Assembly (NCBI GenBank): GCA_964036155.1
Contig: OZ038423.1
Coordinates: 5,099,249 to 5,163,248, forward strand
Length of the DNA stretch: 64,000 bases
Source: Diploscapter coronatus
Taxonomy: Eukaryota; Nematoda; Chromadorea; Rhabditida; Rhabditidae
Direction of reading: 5' to 3'
Both the position numbers and the translations under genes were made by a program. The notes beneath the pieces are model-generated. The model had not been told where the DNA came from. It was given only the letters and a program-made list of their open reading frames with translations, and searched no databases. Of the stretch, positions 11,904 through 23,780 are shown in pieces. Positions within the stretch are counted from its first letter, which is position 1; each line of letters opens with the position of its first letter.

Positions 11904-14900
11904 ATGGACATTCTCATTCTATTGCTCTTCCTCGTGTCCATAGGTAAGCCCTTTTCAGGATTTATCAAATCATTAGCATGCAACATTTTTTCATGATCAT
12001 GCAGGACTTCTATGGCCATAGTTAAATATGAAGGGGTTTGGAAAATTGGTGAATATCATGAACAATGAAGATAAAAAGTTCCAACTTCTTTCGGATTCTG
12101 AAAAAAAAAGAAATTAATCGGCATGCCGATTCTGTCTTTCAAACTTTCATTTTATCTCATTACCGATTTCGAACAATTCTTTCTTTAATTTTATTCCATA
12201 TCATGGTAGGTTCAAGAATTCAAAATTTCCCGAAATCCTTTTAGTTCATACGATATTGTCGGCCTGCCCAGAACATGTGTTTCTGCCTTGCTTATTACGT
12301 CTGAAGGCACAACGAGTTCCGATGGAAAGGAACATGCTGAGTGTGGTGTTCAGCATTGGAACAGAAGCTCGACTGCTGCACACCTGCAAGTAAGTTCAAT
12401 GTTAATATTGATTAATAATTAATGAAAACGTCCCTCTTCTCAGGGTTTATTCATCAACTCTTCCATGTTTTCGTGAGAAGATCCTCGAGTGTGGAGATGA
12501 TAAGCAGAGGCGGATGCTGAATGATGTCGGCAAAATGCTCATGTTTTTGTGCTCGCCGTTCAGTTTGCAGCAGCAAAGGTATAAAAACCTATTTGTTCAT
12601 TTCCATTGATCTTTAACAACTTTCTGATCTATACCTTTCATCATGCAATCATCATTTCACCATTTGATCGTTATGAAGCGTTGAAAAATACTGCATAGTA
12701 TGATCTCGCTTTATAAATGAACCTTGGAGGAATATTTTTTCCAAGATTTTTACCATGACATCGGTTATCATAAACCTTGATTTTTTCCAAAAGAGCCAAT
12801 GTTTCTGGACACCAAAAATAGTCAGTTGATGCTCTTTGTGTTTGCGTCTCAGCTCATCCTGCTTTTGTGTTTCTTCCTTCTTTGGGGGAAAACTAGAGGA
12901 AAACAGATGTGCGATGATATTTGATGAAAAGATATCAATATCCATCACAATTTATTTTGCACCGATAATTCGGAAAATGCGATTTTGCTTAAAATTTTAA
13001 ACACGTATTGAGCACAGACCTAGGAAGCATTTTCGTCAGCAGTAAAGAAAATATAGAGGGTAAGTTGCAAGATTAGAATAAAACTGATATTGCCTTTCTA
13101 AATTGTGAATGTTTATCAGTTCCAATCTAGAGATGCAAAATTGTTAAGAAGTATGTAAGGTGTAGGCTGCACGAGATTTTTGACGATCGTCCTTCTTAGG
13201 TCCGATTGCGCATCAAGCATTTTAAATATCCATCCTTCTATGAAAAGAAAAAAATCATTGCTCTGAAGACAATGCATGCGATTTTGTTATTTCATATTTT
13301 TCAGACCTTTACAGGTTCGTCTCACGTCTATGTTATCGGTGAACGTTAGATTTTCTCACCTCTCTTCTTTGCTCCACTCTTAGCGAAACAATATTGACTT
13401 GTAGCTTGAGAAGTGGTCAGTGTACACAGTTCAAGATGATTTTCTTGTACCTAGACCGAAATAGTAGTATAGGAGAAAGAAGAAATCACAATCAGATTTA
13501 TTTTTCTAGCGAAACTCAAAGGTTTTACAGTATTTAATATAAGTTAAAATGGCAAATATTATTTTATTGAGCTATTCATTTCCAGATCGGTGATCCGTCA
13601 TCAGGAATGCATTTCCTCGATAATTCAAATGCCATCAGCATTGCAATGCCAACTCAACTCATTTCCAGAAGGACGTCAAGTTCTTCAGTGCAAGTTAGCT
13701 ATATTTTTCCTATTCAATCAAGATAAAATATCCCAGAAAGAACTGCGCCGGGAGAAACTCGGATTTCATCTGCCTGATGCGGACGTGGATTTCCGAGCAG
13801 AATATTTGCACTTTGAAGGATATCAATGGTAATTTAAGAGAAATCTTGCGAAGAAAAAATTCTTGAAACTTCACTATTTTATCAGCAATATGATTCTTCA
13901 GACAAATGTGGTGCAGATGCAGCGGCACTCTATCGCGAGCTGCAACAGACCGTTTTCGAGCCAATGTTCCCCATTATTTGCGAATACGATATTCCTGGTA
14001 TGACCAGAATAAATTTAGACCAAATTTATATTGACATTACAACATGGAATAATCAAGATACTCTATAAAATTATGTATTAGTGGCGCGAAAAATAGGTCA
14101 TCGGGAGGAGCTGGTGCATGCAGAGGAAACGCCATGACTATGTCTCTAGCTCTCTTCATTAAGCATACTATTTCGTCGTAGGGCTGCCAGAGTCTGGTTG
14201 CACCCTCTATGCTCGTATAACCTCTTTTGCAAGTTGCCAATAAAAATGTACTCATCCAAACCTGTCAGAACTATGTTGACACTTTACAATGTTATAGTAT
14301 CGCGTTCAGTCAAAATCACCCAGAAAGTAGTGCTGATTAGCAAATTCTAGAAGCCACATCTCCTCCTCCAACTACACTGGCCACAAAACCCACCAAATCG
14401 TCAACGATTAGTGCGAAGACAAAGGCTCCGACGAAAACCAAGCCTGATGAGTATCATAAAATAGTGACAACGAAGGAAGTAAGAATAAAGCTATTGTTCA
14501 AACTTATTCACTGCATTTTCACAGACCAATATAATGAACATCACTTCGCCACCGCTGATTTTGTCATCTCCGACAGTAAATCGCACTACTTATCCAGTAA
14601 TAGCTCGGCCAAAGAATGTTACGAAAACGAAGAAGGTAAGATTTGGTTTGCAAATTTTATTCCTACAGTTTCGAGTTTGTCATCAAAGTTTCATATTATC
14701 TGATAAGCGACTTTTGAAATATCAAAACGTTAGAGAACAGAAATTCGAGCTGATCTTCATATTATCAAATGCAACATTTTTAGGTAAAATCAACAATGAA
14801 ACCTAAGAAGATCACATCCGCACCTTCAACATCGACGACTGCTTCAATGACGATGCAGCCCGTGATGGTTTCCTTCCAACAAACAGCTCCAACGACTTTG

Positions 14901-16004
14901 GACAATGAAGAAGAAGAGGAAGTGAGGACAACCATCATGACGGAGAGACCGATGGTTTGGACCAGGAGACCTGCCAGTGGAAGACTTGTCAAGGGAGAAG
15001 TCTGGCATCAGGTCAAACATCCTGGTATGTCGCAGGAAATTTATGCCTGATGAAAAATTCTTTTCGCGATCCAAATACTTTCTCTAGGTATAAGTTGATT
15101 TAAATATTGAAAAATTGCAAAATTCTGCAAACATAATGAATCGTTTGATCAATTTTGAGCAAGATTTGATGTGATCTTCAATTTTTTTGCATATATCTTT
15201 ATTTAAAAAATCGTTTTCATTCAAAGCAGTTTCAGATCGAGTGACTGAAAGATACTATCCGTTTGTGACTGAACATCCATTATTTTCAACGACACTAGAG
15301 GGACAAACTCCTCGTTCTCATAGAGTAATTTTGTATTCACGCAACGTTGTTCTGATTGTCAAAATGTAGGTGATTGATATAATTCGATCTCTGCTGCCTG
15401 AAAATCTGCCGGAGAGGTTGACATCTTTACTTGACAATGCTGGATTGTCGCAAGCATTGGCCAACTTCACAGACACAAACATGTACCACACGCCACCGTC
15501 AGCATACGACGCACAGAATGCTGTCACTGATAATCCGAATTTCAGTGAGTTTTTAGACCCTAGTAAAATTATTTTCAACTTTATTCGAAAAAATAACAAG
15601 TTTGGCACAATTAGTTTTGAGGAATGCAAAGAAAAGATAGCGTGTTGAAGAAAGTTGCAAAATAATACCGGTTAAGATTTTTATTTCGATAGTAAAGTTT
15701 TAACGTCTGAAATACCAACAAAATTTTCTCTAGTAAACCATTCTTCATCACTAAGACTCCATTAAAAGCGAATACGTTTATTATCTCATCTAACTGATTT
15801 GATAAGAGCTTTTCAGAAGCGAATTCGATGAATTCATTCGGTTCGTTGCACCCTCGGATGATCCCTGCAATGAATCCAAATCCTGCCTTCACTTCATTTC
15901 ATAGCTTCCCGAAGAAATTCAAACCCAATCCTTATTCATCGATAGAGTCGTCAGTCAAGAAATGGAAACCTTGGTATCACGGAGGTTCTGATTCAAAACG
16001 GTGA
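11904..16004 (+). CDS. Secreted Cys-rich (CPG4/DUF19-like) protein with Thr/Pro-rich tail
   Basis: Twelve exons: 11904-11943, 12245-12389, 12444-12578, 13586-13693, 13737-13828, 13902-13997, 14351-14478, 14525-14635, 14784-15024, 15230-15324, 15370-15544, 15817-16004. They give 517 aa with all phases consistent. A hydrophobic signal peptide (MDILILLLFLVSI) opens the protein. Residues of about 15-210 carry many cysteines, with pieces such as CPEHVFLPC, TLPCFREKILECG, QCKKNCAGRNSDFICL and KCGADAAALYRELQQ. This spacing resembles nematode CPG4 and DUF19/T20D4.11-type domains. A long Thr, Ser, Pro and Lys tail with an acidic run (EEEEE) and scattered aromatic segments follows, suggesting a heavily O-glycosylated extracellular or cuticle/eggshell-type protein (inference). 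The 43-bp intron at 13694-13736 must be spliced: reading through it gives an open but cysteine-free frame, whereas splicing restores the Cys pattern. Intron 3 contains a copy of a dispersed repeat. Confidence 0.72.
13017..13080 (+). repeat. Dispersed repeat, copy A (intronic)
   Basis: Begins GACCTAGGAAGCATTTTCGT and runs through AGTTGCAAGA. It is about 70% similar by eye to 21328-21387 on the same strand and, more loosely, to the reverse complement of 22577-22630. It lies in intron 3 of the Cys-rich protein gene. Similarity may extend weakly to about 13200. Confidence 0.5.
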
Positions 16005-17510
16005 TTCAAAGTCAAGCATTCTACGAATTCTCACTTATTTCTACGTTTTGTAAGTTTTCAAAGCTGTGCTTTCACAATATATGAGGGTCGTTTCGTGATC
16101 TAGATGAGGAAATTTTTATTAGAAATCTTCAGAACCTTTCAACATGATCTAGAATAGTGAAATGACAGCTCGATATTCCTGAATTGATGATCTCATTGTA
16201 GGCTTATGTGATATTAGAAAATTTGTCGTTTATTTTCAAATCCTAAAACCTTTTCTTTATTTTAGAATATGGCAAATTTACTAGATAAACGATGAAGAAA
16301 TGGTACTTTATTCTTCTTTCTCAAAATTAAAACATTTTCCTTTGTTAATTCGATTGCTCAACATTGTCTCGACCATGCTTGATGATTATTTTATTTGAAA
16401 AATGTCTCAAATTGAATCATTTTATTTTCCTATTCAAATGAATGTGCCAAATAATAAATTTATTTGCAAGAATTATTTACAGACAATTGTTAATTAACTT
16501 TAAAGAATTATATTTGTGGATTGAAAGTCATATTTTGCAACACAGAAAATTTGTGGATAAGAGAACGTTTTTTGAGGGAGACCAAATGCAATGACACGAA
16601 ACATTGTGGAATTTTGTAAGTTAGCTGATTTGTAGATGTTCGAAAAATAACGAATTTTAATTTCCCACAAGACATTTTGAGATTTAACGCATTAACTTGA
16701 ACAATTACTAACTTGTAATAATTTTCCTTGTCCTTACAAATCAACTTTCAGTATTTTTCAATTTAAAACCATGAATAACACAAAACTGCATACGACCCAA
16801 TGTATGCAATCATTTATAAAACTTTGATAGAAATAAATTAATTAGAAAATCGTGAAGTGAATAAAAACAATTGTCAAATATCAGTTTTTTTTTATAAACT
16901 AGACACAAGAGGGCCATTTTATGGGAAAAATCAGGTGCAAGTGCGGTAGAAGTAAAAATCCAATTATAATGTGCGAGGTATTTGAAGTTGTAAGGTAAAA
17001 TTTGCGAATGCAAAAATTCGTCTGCTAAAAGAATTATGGCAGGATTGCAAAATAAGGTTACAGAATTGACAAATCTCTATCCGCGACTAGAATTTTGGCA
17101 GGTTATTTACAAAAAAAAACATGAAGATCAGCTTTAAAATTTTGATTATATGAAAAGTAAAGAGATTGTAGCGTTGAATCGCAGTTTTCAGGTTTGAGTT
17201 GAGTATGAAATGGTTCTTTAATAAGTGAAAACAGCATGTTTTTGAAAAGTTTAGCTTTCAAACCTAAAAGATTTAAGACCAAAATTAAAAAAAATCAAAT
17301 TGGAAGAAATAATGTACAAATCGCATATATCGCATTACCTGAATGATCACCGAAACTTGTGTTATAATTTAGTGAAAAACAGACTTTTGCTGGATAATCA
17401 TAATATCACTTCTTCTCATAAAATATTTCAAAGCGAAAGTCCGGTTGATTGAATTTTATAATTTAACGATAATTTTGAACTTGGTGTGAAAATGGCTCAA
17501 AATACAAATT
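16005..17510. other. Intergenic DNA between convergent genes
   Basis: Strongly AT-rich, with no exon-like frame and no conserved motif recognised. It lies between the 3' ends of the Cys-rich protein gene (plus) and the four-TM protein gene (minus), so it should contain both 3'UTRs. Confidence 0.6.
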
Positions 17511-19278
17511 CTACCTCGCTGAGGATAGTGTCTTCATAGGCGTACTGAAGGCTAAACAGTACTTCATGTAAGTGCTCCTTTCATCCAGATATCGATTGCA
17601 ATTGTAGATCACGACTATGAACCAGATCTCGAGCAGAAAACAGATCGCGTACAGTGTCATCAGGGAATAAATACGGACCATCGTGCCTGAAATTCAAGAG
17701 TAGTTTGGAAATTTAAGGAAAAAGCGTTAAATAAATTAAAACGCCGAAAATTTCAAAAATGCATGAGTCCACAAAGATTATTCGACTCGCGATATACCAG
17801 ATTAATTTTATCAATGTTATCATAGTGCTAAGCTTGACACAATATCACAATCGATGAAGGTCGAACCTGTATCTAAAGCGACCGTGTTATGACTTGGATG
17901 CTCCATAAATGGAGCTGCGTTGATGAATCGATAGAAAATTGACGAATCTGTCCAAATTGCTATCGCACCGGCTATCAGAACCAGCAGGAAGCAGATTTCT
18001 GCCAGAACCTGGAAAATATGAGATTTTATGAATACTTTTCTTGAAAATTCTTATATTTTGTATTTTATTTATGTTTTTTCATCTGCATCGAATTCTCGGA
18101 TGTTATTATAAGTCTTGGATAACGATAACCTTACATACTGAGCAAATCAATAAAGGTGTTCGGGGCCAATTTTTTAAATCTTATCCAAAAGTAATTCAGA
18201 TTTTCTCAAATCGTAACCAACACCGCAAATCCATACGATAAAAATAACATTTTTCACAATGTCTCTCGATTTCTACTTATGTCTTATGATATTTAGTATC
18301 ACTAATTATGACTGATAACTACTACCTGCACAGTCAGATGAGGAATTAATAGAAGAGCTGAGTTTCGCGACAGGCCAACGAACAGCAGAAACACGACAAA
18401 AGTGCCTATGCCCAGACCGATCATCGTTGCTAAAAATGATCCAAACACGTAATTCTCCTTGACGCCTCGTGCCTTAAATGTGTATTATAAAATTTGTCAA
18501 GTTAGGTTAGTTCATTTTCAGCATAATAATATTATCTTTCCAAAAGCGATAATCGCGATCTCGTTTAGAAAAACAACTCAAAATGAGCATTTTTGAAGAT
18601 CACCTTTCATTTCGTTTGATCGAAATTCAAATTTATTACTGTTCAGATATTTTGAACAACGTACAGTGATTTTGTGGTTTTAGGAAGACCACTAATCTTC
18701 AATGACAAAGGTTGTCAGATTACTAGCAAGGAAAGATATGTACATGTTGCAGCCGTCCGTCGTGTTGGAAGTAGACGAACAGAGAGCTGACGAGGAAGAT
18801 GAACATCATGAGGATGTGGACGAAGCCGATCATGTAGCTGCCAGTCTTCACGTGAAAACAGTTGCACAGACAGCGGTATTCCGAGGAGGACTCGTCGAAT
18901 TGAATCGTTCGGGGGGCTACCTGAGAATTTTCAAGTTAATAATTTCTACCTTAGTTTTCAGTGCATTTATGGAGCATTACAGCTATACTGTAATTTGATG
19001 AACTGCATTTTGGGTAACAATGAAAAATTTAGTATTCCTGTTATACGGTTTACATTTTATTTTAACATATTCTGTTGATAATTTTCGACTTCACATCACA
19101 AGCCATTCTGATGGCAGGTGCTTCGCACTTAATGTTCACCGAATTCATTAAAACTTTATCACACGTCTAGTGGCAAACTTGATTTTAAAATAAATCTGAC
19201 CTGATCGAAAGACCCATTTTCTTGATTTCGATGGCTGCCTCGAATGAGCACTGACCGAACTGCTCGGCCATTCATCAT
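17511..19278 (-). CDS. Four-TM LAPTM4/DUF7027-like membrane protein
   Basis: Five exons on the minus strand, in transcript order: 19278-19201, 18920-18744, 18472-18326, 18008-17867, 17686-17511. The first three junctions are phase 0 and the last is phase 1, giving 239 aa. A polar N-terminus leads to CLCNCFHVKTGSYMIGF, which resembles the cytosolic Cys/His-VKTG segment before TM1 in LAPTM-type and nematode DUF7027 proteins. Four hydrophobic helices follow: about residues 54-75, 95-120, 135-152 and 185-212. There is no signal peptide and the C-terminus is short. LAPTM-type proteins sit in late endosome and lysosome membranes; that location is inferred from the family only. An acceptor-like ATTTTAG lies 8 bp before the ATG, compatible with trans-splicing. 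The four-TM architecture is certain; the family assignment is moderate. Confidence 0.7.
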
Positions 19279-19494
19279 AGTTCGAACTAAAATGATCAGA
19301 GATCAAAACTAACGAAATCTTTAACACGGAATACGATTTGAGATGAAATGAAATGAGAAATTTCATATTTTCGGATCTTTGAGTCAATATTTCTATCGAA
19401 TATAAATGACTAATCTATCGCTAATGACAAAGAAAAAGTACGATCAAAGTAATGCTAAAACATGAGATACAAAATGTTTTGCAGCTTCAAGGTG

Positions 19495-19760
19495 AGATAG
19501 TGAAAATACAAATAAAGAGAGTCAGAGTGAAAGAAAGAATGAGTGAAGGAGAGAGAAAGAATGGAGGAAAGGACCCGTTCCCTTCGCCCCCACAATACTG
19601 AATATCGATTAGATGTGTGTGTTGAGTGCTCTAAGCAAAGAAGGAAAGGAAAGAAGCAGAAATGGTGAAAGAGAAAGAGCAGGTGGATTGGAGAGGTTGG
19701 AAAGAGACAGGGAAATTATGGGATGCAAATTTGAGAGCAGTGGAAGGTGGGAGAGCAGAG
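19495..19760. repeat. Polypurine (GA-rich) tract
   Basis: The plus strand is dominated by A and G, for example GAGAGAAAGAATGGAGGAAA and AAAGAAGGAAAGG, across about 250 bp. This is simple-sequence-like DNA with no coding content. It lies just upstream of the four-TM protein gene. Confidence 0.55.
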
Positions 19761-21327
19761 CACCTGCCAAATGACCGACTCGCTGTTTCATCATTACGAA
19801 TTCACACATGAGCATGAACACGATCATTTTTGATTTGGAATGATAGAGATGAATGAATGTGGTAGATGAAATTGATCAGAGAAATTCCTTGGTTTGGCAA
19901 CTAAAAAACCCACACGCACATTTTAGTCTAAATTGCTATTCCTCAATTATCCTTGCTATTGATCCTCAATATCTAACTCTTAGCAAAATAATTAACAACA
20001 ATTGAGAGATATTGTTCGGCATCGTATCTACACTGATAACCAATTCAGTTATAGAAGTAATTCTTTTGAGCAATCGAGATAAATTTTCTTCGCTAAATAA
20101 CGAACTGGGTTATTTGAAAAAAAATAGATTCATAAAGTAAGAAAGTTACACTTCTCCTCATTAATTGATGAAAAAATCGTTTTTCATTACCATAAAGATC
20201 ATACATTCTATTTCTAAATTTAGCCTTGACAGTTTTGACCTTTCAACTTTCCTTTCTCGTCTATCTGCAGCTTTCGTTTAGCTCCGAAACGCTTGCCAGC
20301 AGGTCTAAATTAATCTGAAGAATGGCGTCGGGAAGAGGAAATGAGCGGCTTGCTGCTAGGCAGGCAGGCTGGCTCTTTGGCCTTCCCTCCCCATCCCCTG
20401 CCTCTGCCCTCTCCCAGTCCCGTCTCCTCTTCCCAAGCGGATGCATCAGCGTAATTAGCCTTGCCACAGGCGGTGAATTCCGATGAAAATAGCACGCGAG
20501 TAAACAAAGCTGAAATGCAGAATAATGCAAATGCACACAGCATCAAACAGTCACAAAAGGAGGAATATGAACAAGGATAGGGCAAGGCAGCTCTCTTTCT
20601 GAACAAAAAATAACTGGCAATTCGATTATTCGCTGATGCACTTTGAGAGTGAGCTTATTTCTAACATTTTTGAGGGTAATCTCGATCTAGTTTTGAAAAA
20701 AACGCTCGAACGCGGATGCATTTACAGGTTATTTGGATCAAGATCAAATAATTAGCACAAATTACAGAGATATAAATTGATCATGGATTTTTAAACATTA
20801 ATTGGTGCAAGTTATTTTTGCAGAATCATGAAGAAGTGTAAAAGAATAAGATAATTTTCTGCGTAGAGAACGAAATACCGACAAGGATAAGAATATTCAA
20901 AATGAATACATTTTGAAGCAGATCAAGATCGAAATTGGAACTTTACAAATCGACTCACAATATCATGAATATGCAAAGTAATGAGAATTCCTTTTCCGTA
21001 GACACACAAGTGGTCTTCATTGATACGAAGCTTTAACTTTGTTTAGATTCGATTGTAATAACTAATCAAGCTTAAAAGAAATCGTATTTTTTCAAAAATC
21101 ATTCACGGGTTAAAATATCATAATTTTGGACGTCGAAATCTCGCCTGTCTACTTTGAAAACAGCACAAATTATAGAAAATCCAAGCTACCAACCAAAAGA
21201 GCATATCAATACGCAGACAGGAAATGAGTAGCTGTTGGAACGGAAATCGAAAGAACTTTTCTGATATAAGAAGGTAAATGTTTCACTGCTCAGACATAGA
21301 AAAAGATATCATACTGCCACGTTAACA

Positions 21328-21387
21328 GACCTAGGGAACACTTTCGTCAGATGTCGAGAAACTATGGGAGGTGGGTCGCAAGAATTC
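21328..21387 (+). repeat. Dispersed repeat, copy B
   Basis: Begins GACCTAGGGAACACTTTCGT and ends GGGTCGCAAGAATT. It corresponds to copy A (13017) at most positions and to copy C (reverse complement of 22577-22630) over the GAAA-(C)TA-GGG-GGTCG core. Confidence 0.5.
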
Positions 21388-22303
21388 ATTTTTAGTTTAT
21401 AAAAGACAAATGACGGATATTTGTAAAGAAATTATACTGGGGGGTTAGGTCGCAAGGGGTTTCTGATTATCGTCCTCTCTCCTCTTCAGGCCTGCCTGCG
21501 TGTAAGAATGTAATGAAAGGTAGAAATTGTCGAAACACTCAACTTTTTCAAGAATACAGTGTGAAGCAAAAGTCTGGAATAAAACGTTGAATCTAATACA
21601 AAACTCGAGTTGGCTTTTCAAGAAAGAATCACACTGAAATTTTGCAACGAATATGAAATTCAAAGGCCTACATATTATCTAGTCCTCAGGAGTGTTGTCT
21701 ATGAAAAAAAAATTTACATTTCATTTTTAAAAAATCGTGACTGTTTTCAAACTGTTCCTCGCCACTATAATAAAAGTAATCAAGATAGCGTTTCGACGTA
21801 GAAATATTTGAGAATTGGAAGATCAAATTTTGATACAGCGCTAAAGAGGATTCTCGTTTTGCGCAAGTATGCGCAGATAATCAGAGATTATCGAAAGTCT
21901 AACTAAATATAAATCCTGAATGCGCCAAATATAGAAGAAGTCCATAGCATAATTTGATATGAGAGATTACAAGTCATCTTTCCGACAGCATATTGCAGAA
22001 GTATCTAATCTCGAGAGACACTTGATTTCGAGTTTCCATTTTCAATATGAGCTAATAAAAACTGAGTGCACGAGACAGGAACGAGAAGAAATGCCTTGAA
22101 AAGTTAAAATCAGATTTTGGCACCTAAATTACTTTTATTTTGGTAACAGGGTCAAAATGATTCAGAGAAACTTCAGCAACTGAAACTACGGAAATCATTC
22201 TCGGAAATTTTCAAAAGAAATGATGGAATCGCTGTCCTAAAGAGAACGACCTTCCGAAACTTCAAGCGGCTCGTCCCTCATAATATTTCCTTCACTCTTC
22301 TCG

Positions 22304-22512
22304 TATCGTGCTCAGCGTAGTATTCGCTTTAAAATGGACGCGCTCCAATCCTAAAACTTATGATTCAATCGAAAGTGTTAGCGATATCCCCTTTTCTCGA
22401 TCATTATAGGAAGAAAGAAGAAAACGAGGCAACGCTCTTATTTTTGATTAGAGTAGAAAGTTTAGGATTGGAGCACGCCCATTTTAAAGCGAATACTACG
22501 GTGAGCACGATA
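22304..22512. repeat. Foldback element with 52-bp inverted repeats
   Basis: The left arm, 22304-22358, runs from ATCGTGCTCAGCGTAGTATT through GCGCTCCAATCC. The right arm, 22459-22512, is its reverse complement with about four differences: CGTAGTATTCGCTTTAAAAT is identical in both. The roughly 100-bp spacer is unrelated. This is a strong hairpin-forming, MITE-like structure. No flanking duplication is obvious. Confidence 0.72.
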
Positions 22513-22576
22513 TCTGATCACGGAATTTTTTGAAAAAAAAAGTTCCCTGCGCATAATGGTACAATAACTATAGTTT

Positions 22577-22630
22577 TGTCCTTACGACCTGCCCACGTAT
22601 TTTCTTCATCTAAAGAAGGTGCTCACTAGG
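22577..22630 (-). repeat. Dispersed repeat, copy C (inverted)
   Basis: The reverse complement reads CCTAGTGAGCACCTTCTTTA, then GATGAAGAAAATACGTGGG, CAGGTCGTAAGGAC. It is recognisably the same sequence as copies A and B but more diverged. It lies about 65 bp beyond the foldback at 22304-22512. Confidence 0.4.
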
Positions 22631-23099
22631 TTTGAGCAATCTGAATTTTGCCTTGTTTCTGATCGAAATAGCACAGTCCAAGAACATCGATTTTTACTTC
22701 GAAGAATGAACCCAATCCAACAAGACCAGGTATCATTTTTAATTTTCAGGATTCAAGTCGATTCTGACTGAAACATCTCGAAGGGGTAAAAAGAAGCATG
22801 AATATTTTTGTCCAGATTATAGCAAAAAATTTGGATGGAGAAACTTCGTGCGATGTGCCTGAATTGGCTGGGTAATCCCATTTCATAGCCTTCCTTCGCC
22901 GTCCCTCGCTCCCTGTCTTCCCTCAGCATCCGTTGCTCGCATTCCATCGCGTGCTCACCGCTCCGCTCTTTCACTCCTTCGCTCGTTCAAATCGGCAACA
23001 GAAACGCGCCGAAAAGGCAGCAGCGGTTTGAGTCTAAAGAGGACAACAAAACTCAACGAAGTTTTCAGAGATCTGAATTCTCTCACAGCACGGAAATTA

Positions 23100-23780
23100 G
23101 GCGCATAATAACGACCGACGGAAAGAGTAGTGGAAAAATGAGCTATTGCGGGAGGAAAAGGGCTTGTTGAAAGGGAAGCGTTTGAGAAACGAGAAGCAAC
23201 TGAAGAAGGGACGCAAAGGGGAAGAGAAGAGAAAACGGGGAAGAAAGACGAGCTGGTCTATTAGGCGGCAATCGAAACAAGTAAATGACACGAGCAAAAT
23301 AAGAAATTCAGGAAAATGCTGAAAATGGGAAATATGAAGGGAATAATTCATGAGCAATGAAATCCGCACATAAATTTCTGACGGCGAAAATGTGCAAAGT
23401 GGGGAGATTTCGGAAAGGAAAAGAAGCTGGGAAATGCTGTCGAAATTCAAAGTTGAGTGGAGCGTAAATAAAAGTTAACACAACAGAAAAGGAAAGAAGG
23501 GGTTGATGCAACATGGCAAAGAGAGATATCCAGGCAGAAGCATGGAAAGCATGGCATCCATCGGCAGTCACATACACATAAATAGCGACTCTCTCTTTCT
23601 CTTCCCTCTCTTCTCCACTATCTTCGGGCTTCACACTCCCAATGTGCCCATGTGACAGAGAGGCTCTACCCATTTAGAGCGTGAAAAGGGACTATGACAA
23701 ATTAGGAGTGAAGAGAGAAACAGATTTGAGAGAGAGGGAAAAGGGGGAGGAAGAAAGGCATTGCTACTGGAAATATGCTC
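23100..23780. repeat. Alternating purine/pyrimidine-skewed tracts
   Basis: Plus-strand GA-rich at 23120-23300 (GAAGAAGGGACGCAAAGGGG and similar), CT-rich at 23585-23630, then GA-rich again at 23690-23760. The composition is unlike the AT-rich surroundings. It explains the long but non-homologous open frames on the minus strand. Confidence 0.5.
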
